DNA of 32,056 nucleotides from Clostridia bacterium (GTDB lineage: Bacteria > Bacillota > Clostridia > Christensenellales > Borkfalkiaceae). How positions within the stretch are numbered: position 1 is the stretch's first letter; each line of letters begins with the position of its first letter. Under the pieces are notes generated by a model, which saw nothing but the letters and a program-made list of their open reading frames with translations, was not told the origin of the DNA and ran no database searches. Below, piece after piece: positions 23,664 through 31,868 of this stretch. The position numbers were made by a program, and so were the translations under genes. The stretch is from positions 1-32,056 of the forward strand of contig JAJPZA010000213.1 in the NCBI GenBank assembly GCA_021204625.1, in the 5' to 3' direction.

Positions 23664-23806
23664 TATTTCTTTCACCGCAAGGCGCCACGGGGGCACAGAT
23701 TGCACATATCCATAAATAATGTTCGCGGCTAACATCCCTGTACGGCACACAGCCGGGCCTGAAAGCCGTTAGAACCGCCATAATCAACCCTCTTTGCCTA
23801 TGAGAC

Positions 23807-24340
23807 CTATTCATTCCATGAGCCGAAATGAGCCTTGGCCGGGTCATAAAGGTCCCTCTCCTCAGATGGTGCTCCGCCGCTCTCCGGGTATCCTGCGGCG
23901 ATTATGGACTGGGGCAGGATATAGTCCGGAAGGCCAAGGATTTCGGCCTGGGCGGAAGCGCGGTGCATCTGGGGCCAGGTGCCCAGCCAGCAGGCTCCGA
24001 GACCTAAGTCATGAGCCGCAAGGCAGATGTTCTGCGCGGCTATGGCGCAGTCTATGGCATAGTATTCCGGAGCGGGCCTGAAGGCCTCGTTTAGGTTGGC
24101 GCATATGAGGATGCCTAAAGGGGCTTTTTTGAGGAGCTGCGCCGGACGCCCGTTTGCATCCGCCATACGGCAAAGAATGTCCTTGTCCGTGACCACGATG
24201 AACTCCCACTCCCTTGCGTTCACGCAGCAGGGGCCGCTCATGGCGGCCTTCAGGAGCTCATGTATCTTTTCGTCCTCCACGGGACGGGTGTCAAAGGAGC
24301 GGACGCTCCTGCGCGAGTATATAGCCTTTAAAGTCTCCAT
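23807..24340 (-). CDS. Nitroreductase-family flavoprotein
   Basis: A 177-residue FMN-dependent oxidoreductase. The N-terminal RRSVRSFD (residues 10-17) is the FMN-phosphate binding signature. SGPCCVNAREWEFIVV, DCAIAAQNICLAAHDLGLGACWLGTW and the IIAAGYP region match the rest of the fold, which works as a homodimer with the flavin between subunits. Such proteins reduce nitro compounds, quinones or flavins using NAD(P)H; the physiological substrate is unknown. The cysteine pair after SGP replaces the more usual AP(T/S) and is slightly unusual. GGAGG lies 6 nt before the ATG. It lies 60 nt downstream of the AAA-ATPase gene on the same strand. Confidence 0.92.
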   Translation of the reverse strand: METLKAIYSRRSVRSFDTRPVEDEKIHELLKAAMSGPCCVNAREWEFIVVTDKDILCRMADANGRPAQLLKKAPLGILICANLNEAFRPAPEYYAIDCAIAAQNICLAAHDLGLGACWLGTWPQMHRASAQAEILGLPDYILPQSIIAAGYPESGGAPSEERDLYDPAKAHFGSWNE

Positions 24341-24400
24341 ATCTGCCTCCGTTAACCTGACCGCTGATGAAAGGGACCCCTTTCTGCTTTTATCTGATGT

Positions 24401-26095
24401 TCAAACTTCCGGCATTATTCTGACGGACGCCTGCTTGTCGCTGAATGCCATGCCAATTTTCAGTATTTTCTTCACACCGTGCAGCTTGAGATTTGAGCAG
24501 TAATGCCTGTCATCTATCTGTTTGACTGCGGACACAGCAAGTTTGGAGAGAATGCCTGCATCCTTGCTCATTTGATCCGGAGAGGCATATTCAACCTCAA
24601 AGACAATGCCTGGTTTGCTCATGTCCCTGGGTTCCATCTCCAAATCATATCTGCCTAAGCCGGACTCTCTCTCCCGGCTGATAAAGTACTCCCTGTTTTT
24701 GAACGCAATCAAGCCTAGAACGAATCCTTGGAATAAAAGTTCCCCTGAGTTTTGATAACTGCCTGAATTGGACAGAAAGCTGCTTGTTTTATCTTGTACA
24801 GTCTTTTCATCCTCAGCAACGATGGCGCCCCATATGTCATGCAGTGAAGCGTCTGCATCCTCAAACAGTCCGATAATCTCATCCTCATAGATGCATCTCA
24901 CTTCCTTGTTGGGAATTTCCAGCTCATATACTGTGGCCGGATCTGTTCCGGTTGACATGTACGCTATGCCATCAGCAGCTTTAAGATATCCGGACAGGAA
25001 CAGAAGATTGAATATGTTGTCCCGCTTTGATCTCAGTTCAGGATATGTGAGATTCTCATTGATTCTGGCAGCAACAGGCCTGCCTTCAAGAAGGCCTCTG
25101 ATTTTCTCCCTTGTCTGATAGTCAGATGTCTTCAGCATCTCTCCTACAACGGCGTTATCAGATGTGTTGCCCCAATAAATGCCAGGCTTTCCTTCGTACT
25201 TCACATAATTCAATACGGACCATGGGTTGAAGATTTTCGTATCACCGAACTTGTAGCCGTCATACCATTCGCATGCCTCAGTCAGTTTGCTTTCCAGGCC
25301 ATAGTATGACAACATTTCTTTCACTTCATCAGGAGTGAACCCGAAATACAGGTCATAATCGGTGCTGAGTATTGAATTCGGGATAAAGTTGTTAAGGCCG
25401 CTGAACAGGCTTTCCTTGGAAACTCTAAGTATTCCTGTAAGAAGCCCGTATCCAAGATCCTCGTTGTCCTTCAGAGCAGACGAGAAGAAGTTCCTCATGA
25501 ATTCTATGGCCTCATCGTAAAATCCCTTTGAATATGCGAAAGATATCGGGGTGTCATACTCGTCTATTATTACCAGAGGAGCTTTCTTCCAGTGGTCATG
25601 CAGCATCTTTGACAGGATTTCAACGGAGTGTATAATCTTGTTCTCCGGAGCCTCTTCATTGACGAACATGCTGTATGTCTGCTTGTCCTGACTGTTAAGA
25701 GCGGTGCTTGTCTCAAGTTCCTTGTGCCTTTTGAACTCCTTTGCTATCTGATATCCTATCTCTGTCAGGCTTTTGTCCCAGGTTGAATATTTCACATCCT
25801 TGAAAGTCAGCCATATTACAGGACAGCTTCCCTGTTCCTTTATGTATTTCTCTCCGCAGGACCATATCTTCTTATCCTTGAAATAAACGGATGTGTCTTC
25901 CTCCGTCTTTTCAAAGAAGGTTCTGACCATGTTCATGGTAAGTGTCTTGCCAAAACGGCGAGGGCGCGTTATGAGCGTAACCTTGTCTCTTTTATCTATG
26001 TAATCCCTGATAAAAAGAGTTTTGTCCACATAATACATGGATGAAGCCAGTGCATATGATATCTCGCCTATTGGCAATTTTTTCTTGTCACTCAT
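24401..26095 (-). CDS. AAA-ATPase-like protein with C-terminal PD-(D/E)XK nuclease-type domain
   Basis: A 564-residue protein of the family abundant in anaerobic Clostridia and Bacteroidales. LPIGEISYALASSMYYVDKT opens the ATPase-like domain; TRPRRFGKTL (43-52) is its P-loop variant, and VIIDEYDTPIS near 175-186 the Walker B region. GYGLLTGILRVSKESLFSGL is a family hallmark. The C-terminal domain (about 430-564) has PGIVFEVEYA and the HGVKKILKIGMAFSDKQ segment of PDDEXK_9-type domains. The biological role is not established; mobile or defence-related functions have been proposed for related families. The gene is visibly more AT-rich than neighbours and sits where conserved genes after rplQ are expected, suggesting acquisition. 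Its own promoter is at 26135-26163. Confidence 0.9.
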   Translation of the reverse strand: MSDKKKLPIGEISYALASSMYYVDKTLFIRDYIDKRDKVTLITRPRRFGKTLTMNMVRTFFEKTEEDTSVYFKDKKIWSCGEKYIKEQGSCPVIWLTFKDVKYSTWDKSLTEIGYQIAKEFKRHKELETSTALNSQDKQTYSMFVNEEAPENKIIHSVEILSKMLHDHWKKAPLVIIDEYDTPISFAYSKGFYDEAIEFMRNFFSSALKDNEDLGYGLLTGILRVSKESLFSGLNNFIPNSILSTDYDLYFGFTPDEVKEMLSYYGLESKLTEACEWYDGYKFGDTKIFNPWSVLNYVKYEGKPGIYWGNTSDNAVVGEMLKTSDYQTREKIRGLLEGRPVAARINENLTYPELRSKRDNIFNLLFLSGYLKAADGIAYMSTGTDPATVYELEIPNKEVRCIYEDEIIGLFEDADASLHDIWGAIVAEDEKTVQDKTSSFLSNSGSYQNSGELLFQGFVLGLIAFKNREYFISRERESGLGRYDLEMEPRDMSKPGIVFEVEYASPDQMSKDAGILSKLAVSAVKQIDDRHYCSNLKLHGVKKILKIGMAFSDKQASVRIMPEV

Positions 26096-26134
26096 AACTT
26101 CTGTCCTTCAGCCGGGGTCTTAAGGCCGGTTACA

Positions 26135-26163
26135 ATTATAGCACTTGCTTGAGTCATAATCAA
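26135..26163 (-). promoter_or_regulatory. Promoter of the AAA-ATPase-like gene
   Basis: On the minus strand: TTGATT (26158-26163), 17-bp spacer, TATAAT (26135-26140). Confidence 0.8.
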
Positions 26164-26233
26164 GATTTCCACAGGGGAAAAGGGCTATGGAACAGGGCCG
26201 GGCAATGCGGAAAGGCTCTGCGGCTTGCCTGGT

Positions 26234-26264
26234 GAATAAAAGCCGGAACAGGAATGTTCCGGCT
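26234..26264 (-). terminator. Terminator of the ribosomal operon
   Basis: Perfect 9-bp stem AGCCGGAAC/GTTCCGGCT (26256-26264 with 26241-26249), followed on the minus strand by TTTATT. It ends the transcript after rplQ. Confidence 0.9.
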
Positions 26265-26294
26265 GGTTTGCTGTGTGCTTTGGGTTGGCGGGGA

Positions 26295-26801
26295 TCAGAC
26301 GAGCTCGATGATGGCTTCCTCGGCGCCGTCTCCGCGGCGGTTGCCGAGCATGTAGATGCGGGTGTATCCGCCGCCCTGGCCTGTCTCTTCCTTGCGCTGA
26401 GCGTATTTGGGAGCGATTTCGTTGAAGAGCTTCTCCATGAGGGGATGCTGGATGTCCTGCGTGCGCTTCTTGTAGTCAGACTTCTTCTCGGTAAAAGCCT
26501 TGACTTCCTTGAGGTCGCGGAGCTTCCCCATGAGCTCGCGGCGTACGGCGAGCTTGCGGGCGGAATCCTTTACGCCCTTCACGGTGATGTCCCTGCCCTT
26601 GGAATCCTTCTTGACGATATCGAACTCTATGTTGTCATCATAGACCCTGATGGCCTTCGTGATGATTCTCTCAACGTAAGACTGCACTTCCTTGGCCTTT
26701 GCCTTTGTGGTCTTTATCTTGCCGTACCACAGCAGCTCTGACGCCTGGTTGCGTATGAGAGCCATTCTCTGCTGTGCGGGTCTCTGTAATTTGCCGGCCA
26801 T
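26295..26801 (-). CDS. rplQ: 50S ribosomal protein L17
   Basis: A 168-residue ribosomal protein, last gene of the operon. The N-terminal core MAGKLQRPAQQRMALIRNQA shows the family pattern with LLWYGKIKTTKAKAKEVQSYVERIIT after it; bacterial L17 normally ends after about 120-130 residues, so the insert (about 60-110, rich in Lys, Asp and Glu) makes this form longer, as in several Clostridia. The C-terminus GGYTRIYMLGNRRGDGAEEAIIELV is typical. AAGGAGG overlaps the end of rpoA, 4 nt upstream in the operon. Confidence 0.96.
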   Translation of the reverse strand: MAGKLQRPAQQRMALIRNQASELLWYGKIKTTKAKAKEVQSYVERIITKAIRVYDDNIEFDIVKKDSKGRDITVKGVKDSARKLAVRRELMGKLRDLKEVKAFTEKKSDYKKRTQDIQHPLMEKLFNEIAPKYAQRKEETGQGGGYTRIYMLGNRRGDGAEEAIIELV

Positions 26802-26805
26802 GATT

Positions 26806-27759
26806 TTAGTCCTCCTTCTGTGCTAATGAGAGCCCTAAGGACTCCAGTTTGATTATGACCTCGTCCAGGGACTTTCTGCCGAGGTTGCGCACCTTGAGCA
26901 TCTCGTCCTCCGTCTTCTTGGTGAGATCCTCGATGGTGTGGATGTTCGCGCGCTTGAGGCAGTTGTATGAGCGGACGGAAAGGTCCATCTCCTCTATCTG
27001 CATCTTGAGTATCTTCTGCGTGGAATCATCCTCGGCCTTCACAAGGATGTCGATGTCCTTGATGGAGTCTGAAAGATTGACGAACAGTAAGATGTGATCC
27101 TGCATTATCTTGGCGGCGAGGGATACGATTTCCTTTGCGCCGAACGCTCCGTTCGTCCAGACTTCGAGGATCAGTTTGTCCAGGTCTGTGTTCTGGCCGA
27201 CACGCGTGTTCTCCACGGTGTAGTTGACCTTCTTGACAGGAGTGTAGATGCTGTCGATGGGGATGTAGTCTATGAGCTCGGACCTGGTGTGGTCGGCGGG
27301 CTTGTACCCGCGGCCGCGGCCAATCGTTATCTCCATGTCTATCTTGCCGCCTTCATCTATCGTGCAGATGTGCTGGCGCTTGTTTATTATTTCTATCTCG
27401 GCGTCAGACTGGATGTCTGCCGCAGTTACCTCACAGGGGCCTTCCTTGTAGAGGCGGACAACCTTCGTGTAATCGGAGTCGGTTATGGCTGTCCTTATGG
27501 CAAGTGTCTTGAGATTAAGGATGATCTCAGGCACGTCCTCTCTTATTCCGGGTACGGCGGAAAACTCGTGCTTCACGGTCCCGTCCATGAATCTGATGCC
27601 CTGCGCCGCTGCGCCGGGAAGAGCGGAAAGAAGTATGCGCCTTAAGCAGTTGCCTATAGTAAGACCGAAGCCCTTCTCCAGCGGCTCTACAGTAAGCTTC
27701 GCATATGCGTGCGAATCACTTTCCTCCACTGAAATCTTGGGCATATCCATTTCGATCAT
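26806..27759 (-). CDS. rpoA: RNA polymerase alpha subunit
   Basis: A 317-residue subunit that dimerises to assemble core RNA polymerase. The N-terminal domain (residues 1-230) contains FGLTIGNCLRRILLSALPGAA, the dimer interface. The C-terminal domain (about 250-317) carries SVRSYNCLKRANIHTIEDLT and KVRNLGRKSLDEVIIKL, the surface that contacts UP elements and activators. Length and sequence are normal. GGAGG stands 7 nt upstream. It lies between rpsD and rplQ, the usual place in Bacillota. Confidence 0.98.
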   Translation of the reverse strand: MIEMDMPKISVEESDSHAYAKLTVEPLEKGFGLTIGNCLRRILLSALPGAAAQGIRFMDGTVKHEFSAVPGIREDVPEIILNLKTLAIRTAITDSDYTKVVRLYKEGPCEVTAADIQSDAEIEIINKRQHICTIDEGGKIDMEITIGRGRGYKPADHTRSELIDYIPIDSIYTPVKKVNYTVENTRVGQNTDLDKLILEVWTNGAFGAKEIVSLAAKIMQDHILLFVNLSDSIKDIDILVKAEDDSTQKILKMQIEEMDLSVRSYNCLKRANIHTIEDLTKKTEDEMLKVRNLGRKSLDEVIIKLESLGLSLAQKED

Positions 27760-27807
27760 GTGACTTCCTCCTTCAAATTATAGATGATATCCGGAGTACT
27801 GACCGAA

Positions 27808-28437
27808 TTACTTCGAATAAAGCTCGACGATCATGTGCTCTGAGATCTGGCTGTCGATGTCCTCTCTCTGAGGAAGCGCCAGAACTTTGCCTTCCAGCTT
27901 CTCGGGATCAAACTCAAGCCACTTGGGGAGGTTTCCGACCTTTGTGGTCTTCACATTCTCGAAGAACTTGTTGTCTGTCTTGTTTTCCTTGACGGCGATG
28001 ACGTCGCCCGCCTTGACGATGTATGAGGGGATGTTGACCTTCCTGCCGTTTACGAGGAAGTGCCCGTGGTTTACGAGCTGCCTTGCCTGCGCGCGGCTCA
28101 CGCCGATGCCCATACGGTAGATGACGTTGTCAAGCCTGCGCTCGAGGAGGGAGAGCATGTTCTCGCCCGTGATGCCCTTCATGCGGTCAGCCTTTTCATA
28201 GTATGCCCTGAACTGGCCTTCCTGCACTCCGTAAATCCTCTTGACTTTCTGCTTCTCTCTGAACTGCCTGCCGTATTCGGAAGTCTTCTTTCTGGCTGCC
28301 GCTGCGCCGTGCTGGCCGGGAGCCGTATGCTTCTTTTCAAAGGGGCACTTTGCCATGTAGCACTTGTCGCCCTTGAGGAAAAGCTTGGAGTTCTCCCTTC
28401 TGCACAGGCGGCACTTTGCGTCTCTGTAAGTTGCCAT
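27808..28437 (-). CDS. rpsD: 30S ribosomal protein S4
   Basis: A 209-residue primary 16S rRNA-binding protein. It is of the zinc-binding (C+) type: C9 and C12 in CRLCRR and C26 and C31 in CYMAKCP. The S4 RNA-binding domain (about 98-160) has [21 protein letters not shown] and [21 protein letters not shown] precedes the ATG. In several bacteria S4 controls its own operon by binding the leader; no such structure is obvious in this gap. Being inside the operon rather than separate, as in Bacillus, fits Clostridia. Confidence 0.98.
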   Translation of the reverse strand: MATYRDAKCRLCRRENSKLFLKGDKCYMAKCPFEKKHTAPGQHGAAAARKKTSEYGRQFREKQKVKRIYGVQEGQFRAYYEKADRMKGITGENMLSLLERRLDNVIYRMGIGVSRAQARQLVNHGHFLVNGRKVNIPSYIVKAGDVIAVKENKTDNKFFENVKTTKVGNLPKWLEFDPEKLEGKVLALPQREDIDSQISEHMIVELYSK

Positions 28438-28448
28438 ATGTTACCTCC

Positions 28449-28844
28449 TTATACTCTGCGGCGCTTAGGCGGCCTGCAGCCATTGTGAGCCACGCCGGAT
28501 ACGTCGGCTATGGATGTGATCTCCACGTCGCATGCCGCTATGGCTCTTATAGCGGACTCTCTGCCTGCGCCGGGGCCCTTCACGTAGACCTCTGCTGAAC
28601 GGAGGCCGTGCTCCTTTGCGGCGTTTACGGCTTTCTCGGCAACCTGCTGAGCGGCGAACGCAGTGCTCTTTCTGGATCCCCTGAAATTGAGGGCTCCGGC
28701 GGAGCATGTCGTGATGGCGTTGCCCTGCATGTCAGTGACTGTCACGATTGTATTGTTGAAGGAAGCGTGGATATGGACCTGGCCTTTGTCAACCTTCTTG
28801 AGATCCTTGCGCTTAACTCTAACCTGTCTCTTCTGCTGTGCCAT
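28449..28844 (-). CDS. rpsK: 30S ribosomal protein S11
   Basis: A 131-residue small-subunit protein of the platform region near the E site. [20 protein letters not shown] and the C-terminal [19 protein letters not shown] are family signatures. Normal length. AAGGAG lies 7 nt before the ATG; the gene is 9 nt from rpsM and 11 nt from rpsD, so it is embedded in the operon. Confidence 0.98.
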   Translation of the reverse strand: MAQQKRQVRVKRKDLKKVDKGQVHIHASFNNTIVTVTDMQGNAITTCSAGALNFRGSRKSTAFAAQQVAEKAVNAAKEHGLRSAEVYVKGPGAGRESAIRAIAACDVEITSIADVSGVAHNGCRPPKRRRV

Positions 28845-28853
28845 ACTGTCTCC

Positions 28854-29228
28854 TTACTTTGCGCCCTTCTTCTTTGCGACTGTGCGTCTGGGGCCTTTTC
28901 TGGTTCTTGCATTGGTTTTGGTGGACTGTCCGCGAACGGGGAGCCCCTTTCTGTGACGGACGCCGCGGTAGCATCCTATTTCCATAAGACGCTTGATATT
29001 CATTGAAACCTCTGTGCGGAGAGCGCCTTCCACATGGAGGTTGTTATCTATGTATTTGCTGAGCTTGGATACAGTGGCCTCGTCCAGATCCTTGACTCTC
29101 GTGTCCGGGTTCACGCCCGTATCCGCGAGGATCTTCCTGGATGTGGTGAGTCCTATGCCATAAATGTACGTCAGTCCGATTTCCACCCTCTTCTCTCTGG
29201 GCAGATCAACACCGGCAATTCGTGCCAT
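28854..29228 (-). CDS. rpsM: 30S ribosomal protein S13
   Basis: A 124-residue protein of the small-subunit head that contacts the large subunit and the P-site t[23 protein letters not shown] and [15 protein letters not shown] are diagnostic, and the Lys/Arg-rich tail ([17 protein letters not shown]) is the tRNA-contacting extension. AGGAG precedes the ATG. A gap of 286 nt with imperfect hairpin repeats separates it from rpmJ, much longer than usual for this operon. Confidence 0.98.
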   Translation of the reverse strand: MARIAGVDLPREKRVEIGLTYIYGIGLTTSRKILADTGVNPDTRVKDLDEATVSKLSKYIDNNLHVEGALRTEVSMNIKRLMEIGCYRGVRHRKGLPVRGQSTKTNARTRKGPRRTVAKKKGAK

Positions 29229-29332
29229 ACAGATACTCCTTCTATAAATTTAATATTATATATCCAGCCGTGCGCGGAGCCTCTTTCTGGAATGGGAACG
29301 GCCCACGCGCGCGTTTATTTTCAAAAGTCACT

Positions 29333-29440
29333 CATGCGGCCGGATGCCGCACGCTCTTCGCAGCCTGAAAGCCGCTTTGCCATGCGGCCCCAGACGCCGC
29401 ATATGCGCTGCTGTTTTGCGGAAACACTCTCTCATGCAGC
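29333..29440. repeat. Degenerate ~50-bp repeats with hairpins in the rpmJ-rpsM gap
   Basis: The word catgc(g/a)gc starts at 29333, 29381 and 29433. The first two are followed by perfect stems: TGCGGC/GCCGCA (29335-29340 with 29346-29351) and ATGCGGC/GCCGCAT (29382-29388 with 29396-29402). The third is decayed. The whole gap 29229-29514 contains no gene. Confidence 0.6.
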
Positions 29441-29514
29441 CCAGCGGATGCGCAAAGCGTATCCCGGCGCAATGCATGCCTTATGGCCCCGGAGGGTTCC
29501 GGAGCCCGGACGGA

Positions 29515-29631
29515 TCAGCCCTGGCGCTGCTTGTGCTTCTTGTACTTGGAGCAGATGACCATTACTTTTCCGTTTCTCTTGATAATCTTGCATTTGTCGC
29601 ACATAGGCTTTACTGAAGGTCTAACTTTCAT
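29515..29631 (-). CDS. rpmJ: 50S ribosomal protein L36
   Basis: A 38-residue ribosomal protein. It reads [20 protein letters not shown] and then continues to [10 protein letters not shown], with zinc ligands C11, C14, C27 and H33, the standard L36 ribbon. GGGAG lies 7 nt before the ATG (29629-29631); the stop is at 29515-29517. It sits between infA and rpsM as expected in Bacillota. Confidence 0.96.
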   Translation of the reverse strand: MKVRPSVKPMCDKCKIIKRNGKVMVICSKYKKHKQRQG

Positions 29632-29645
29632 GATTAACTCCCTTA

Positions 29646-29695
29646 CAGGCCATGGCCTGCCGTCTTGTTTCAGGCCGGAGCCTGCCGTATATTGT
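29646..29695. repeat. Two 25-bp tandem repeats with hairpins in the infA-rpmJ gap
   Basis: Units at 29646-29670 and 29671-29695 share caggcc...gcctgccgt. The first holds the perfect palindrome CAGGCCATGGCCTG, the second CAGGC-cgga-GCCTG, so each forms a stem. Confidence 0.7.
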
Positions 29696-29736
29696 CCGCG
29701 CCGGAGAAAGACGCCGCTCTTTGGGGAGCCGGCCGC

Positions 29737-29955
29737 TTACTTCGTGCGCCAGGTGATTCTGCCGCGGTTGAGGTCATACGGGCTTATCTCAAGCTTCACG
29801 TTGTCCCCTTCGATAATGCGTATATAGTTCATGCGGAGCTTGCCTGAAATATATGCGTTGATTACGTGCCCGTTGGCGAGCTGCACCTTGAAATTCGCAT
29901 TGGGAAGGCACTCAATGACCTTTCCCTCTGTTTCAATAACGTCATCTTTTGACAT
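29737..29955 (-). CDS. infA: Translation initiation factor IF-1
   Basis: A 72-residue OB-fold protein that binds the A site of the small subunit during initiation. [20 protein letters not shown], then [20 protein letters not shown] and [12 protein letters not shown] match the family end to end. GAGGAA lies 7 nt before the ATG, and the gene starts 3 nt after the KOW-domain gene. Confidence 0.98.
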   Translation of the reverse strand: MSKDDVIETEGKVIECLPNANFKVQLANGHVINAYISGKLRMNYIRIIEGDNVKLEISPYDLNRGRITWRTK

Positions 29956-29958
29956 GGA

Positions 29959-30243
29959 TTACGTTCCTCGATATTCTTCCGTCAGCCCTTTTATGGCCGC
30001 CTTTACGTCATGGTCATATACCGGTTTGCCTTCGGCTATCTTTCCGGCTATGCCCTCGGCCACAGCGGGGCGCAGGTTCACATGCTTGAGATTCTTTTTC
30101 TTGGGGCAAGCGACTGTCTTCAGCCTTCCGTCCGAAACCAGGACTGCGGCTCCTTCGACAGCCATTATTATATAATAGCTGCCTTTGTCCCTGCCCTGCG
30201 TGCTTTGGCACAGCATGCCGGGGCGCGGCTCCTGCACTTTCAT
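29959..30243 (-). CDS. KOW-domain RNA-binding protein (L14e-like)
   Basis: A 94-residue protein of the kind found between map and infA in many Clostridia. Residues 8-50 form a KOW-like motif (PGMLCQSTQGRDKGSYYIIM), followed by DGRLKTVACPKKKNLKHVNL, resembling the N-terminal fold of archaeal/eukaryotic ribosomal protein L14e. RNA or ribosome binding is therefore likely, but the function in bacteria is not established. GGGAG precedes the ATG, and infA follows 3 nt after the stop. A 133-nt gap with 26-bp hairpin repeats separates it from map. Confidence 0.88.
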   Translation of the reverse strand: MKVQEPRPGMLCQSTQGRDKGSYYIIMAVEGAAVLVSDGRLKTVACPKKKNLKHVNLRPAVAEGIAGKIAEGKPVYDHDVKAAIKGLTEEYRGT

Positions 30244-30309
30244 AATGTCTCCCGTATCCGTCCGCCGTTTTTTTCATCCGCCTGAAAGGAGCAGGATTTC
30301 AGGGCCAGG

Positions 30310-30370
30310 GGGTCCGGACTGTGGTCCGGGCTGCCGGGTCCGGACTGTGGTCCGGGCTGCCGGGTCCGGG
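30310..30370. repeat. 26-bp tandem repeats with hairpins in the map-KOW gap
   Basis: Two perfect units (30310-30335 and 30336-30361) and a 9-nt start of a third. Each unit contains the stem CCGGAC-tgtg-GTCCGG. They lie 7 nt after the map stop codon. Confidence 0.9.
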
Positions 30371-30376
30371 ACCGGA

Positions 30377-31123
30377 TCAAAGGGTGAGGATTTCGCAGCC
30401 GTCCGCAGTGATCAGGACGGTGTTCTCGTAATGCGACGCCCATAAGCCGTCCGCGGTTCTGGTTGTCCAGCCGTCCTTGCGGTCCGTGATGACCCTCCAT
30501 GTGCCCATCGTTATCATGGGCTCCACGCAGATGGTCATTCCCTCCCTGAGCCTTATGCCTGTGCCTTTTCTGCCGTAGTTGGGAACCGAGGGGTCCTCGT
30601 GCATGTCCCTGCCTATTCCGTGCCCTACGTACGCCCTTACGACGCCGAACCCGTTCTCTTCGGCATGCTTCTGCACGGCGCTGCCTATGTCGAACAGAGG
30701 AGTTCCCGGGCCTATGCCCTCAATGCCTTTCCAGAAGCACTCTTCGGTCACTCTCACGAGCTTTCTGGCCTGCTCGCTCACGTTTCCTATGCAGAAAGTC
30801 CTGCATGCGTCTCCGATGTATCCGTTCTTGCCGGCCGTTATGTCCACCGAAACGATGTCCCCGTCCATTATGACCCTGTCTCCGGGGATTCCGTGGACAA
30901 CCACTTCGTTGACGGACACGCACGCGCTTCCGGGGAAGCCGCAGTATCCTTTGCACGTGGGTATGGCTCCGCAGGATGTGATGTACTTGTATACCAGGTC
31001 ATCCACCTGCTGCGTGGTCATGCCGGCATGAATCTCTTTCTCCACAAACAGGAGCGTGTCGCGGCACACGGCGCAGCTCTCACGCATCAAAGCGATCTCT
31101 TTCTCGCTCTTTATCGAAATCAT
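30377..31123 (-). CDS. map: Type I methionine aminopeptidase
   Basis: A 248-residue cytoplasmic enzyme that removes the N-terminal methionine from new proteins. The five metal ligands are D94, D105, H168, E201 and E233 (VDITAGKNGYIGDA, VGHGIGRDMHEDP, CVEPMI, HYENTV), and H77 in VVVHGIP is the substrate-binding histidine. Length is normal; the short N-terminus lacks the zinc-finger extension found in some Clostridia. The ATG overlaps the adk stop codon (ATGA), so the pair is translationally coupled. Confidence 0.97.
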   Translation of the reverse strand: MISIKSEKEIALMRESCAVCRDTLLFVEKEIHAGMTTQQVDDLVYKYITSCGAIPTCKGYCGFPGSACVSVNEVVVHGIPGDRVIMDGDIVSVDITAGKNGYIGDACRTFCIGNVSEQARKLVRVTEECFWKGIEGIGPGTPLFDIGSAVQKHAEENGFGVVRAYVGHGIGRDMHEDPSVPNYGRKGTGIRLREGMTICVEPMITMGTWRVITDRKDGWTTRTADGLWASHYENTVLITADGCEILTL

Positions 31124-31755
31124 ACCAGATGCCTTTTTTCAAAAGCCTTTACAATCTGGACGAACACGTCATCCGGAGATCCGGCGCCGCTCGTCACGGA
31201 GACGAGTTTGCCTCTTCCTTCATAGTAGTCCACAAGAGGGGCTGTCTCCTTGAAATACGTGTCCAGGCGCGCTTTCACTGTCTCGGGATTGTCGTCCGCC
31301 CTCTGATACAGGGGTTTTCCGCACTTGGGGCATACCCGGCTTGAGCCCAGCATTGAGACGTGGTAGCTTTCTCCGCACGTGCACATCCATCTTCCGCAGA
31401 TTCTGTCCATAAGAAGATTTATGTCAACGTTGATGTTGAGGCAGAGGTCTATGTCCGCGAACTTGTCCAGCTCTTTGGCCTGGAATATGTTGCGGGGAAA
31501 CCCGTCCAGCATGTAGCCGTTCTTCGCGTCATCCCATGTGAGCCTGTCCTTGACAATCTCGCATGTGACTTTGTCCGGAACCAGCTTGCCGGCGTCCATA
31601 TAGGACTTCGCAAGCTTTCCTATCTCAGTGCCGGCCTTTATGTTGGCTCTGAAGATGTCTCCCGTGGAGATGTGAAGCGTGTTGTACTTTGCGGTGATCT
31701 TGCTTGCCTGAGTGCCTTTGCCGGCGCCAGGCGCGCCCAGAAGAACGATTTTCAT
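31120..31755 (-). CDS. adk: Adenylate kinase
   Basis: A 211-residue kinase interconverting ATP and AMP with two ADP. The start at 31755 (MKIVLLGAPGAGKGTQ) begins directly with the P-loop; the open frame extending upstream into the tandem repeats is not coding. The NMP-binding part (STGDIFRANI, DGFPRN) is normal. The long LID carries zinc-type cysteines: CTCGESYH and CPKCGKPLYQRADD. The first pair is C-x-C rather than the more common C-x-x-C, and the preceding GRR is GRW. No strong ribosome binding site is visible. It overlaps map by 4 nt. secY, the usual upstream neighbour, is not reached in this window. Confidence 0.96.
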   Translation of the reverse strand: MKIVLLGAPGAGKGTQASKITAKYNTLHISTGDIFRANIKAGTEIGKLAKSYMDAGKLVPDKVTCEIVKDRLTWDDAKNGYMLDGFPRNIFQAKELDKFADIDLCLNINVDINLLMDRICGRWMCTCGESYHVSMLGSSRVCPKCGKPLYQRADDNPETVKARLDTYFKETAPLVDYYEGRGKLVSVTSGAGSPDDVFVQIVKAFEKRHLV

Positions 31756-31868
31756 TTGCCGTCTTTTAAGCTGTAACCCGCTGTCCGGTTCAATCCGGGC
31801 TGCTCCAAAGCAAAAGGAACAGACGGTGTTTTGCGGATAATCCGCAGGATATTCAGATTTATGCCCGG

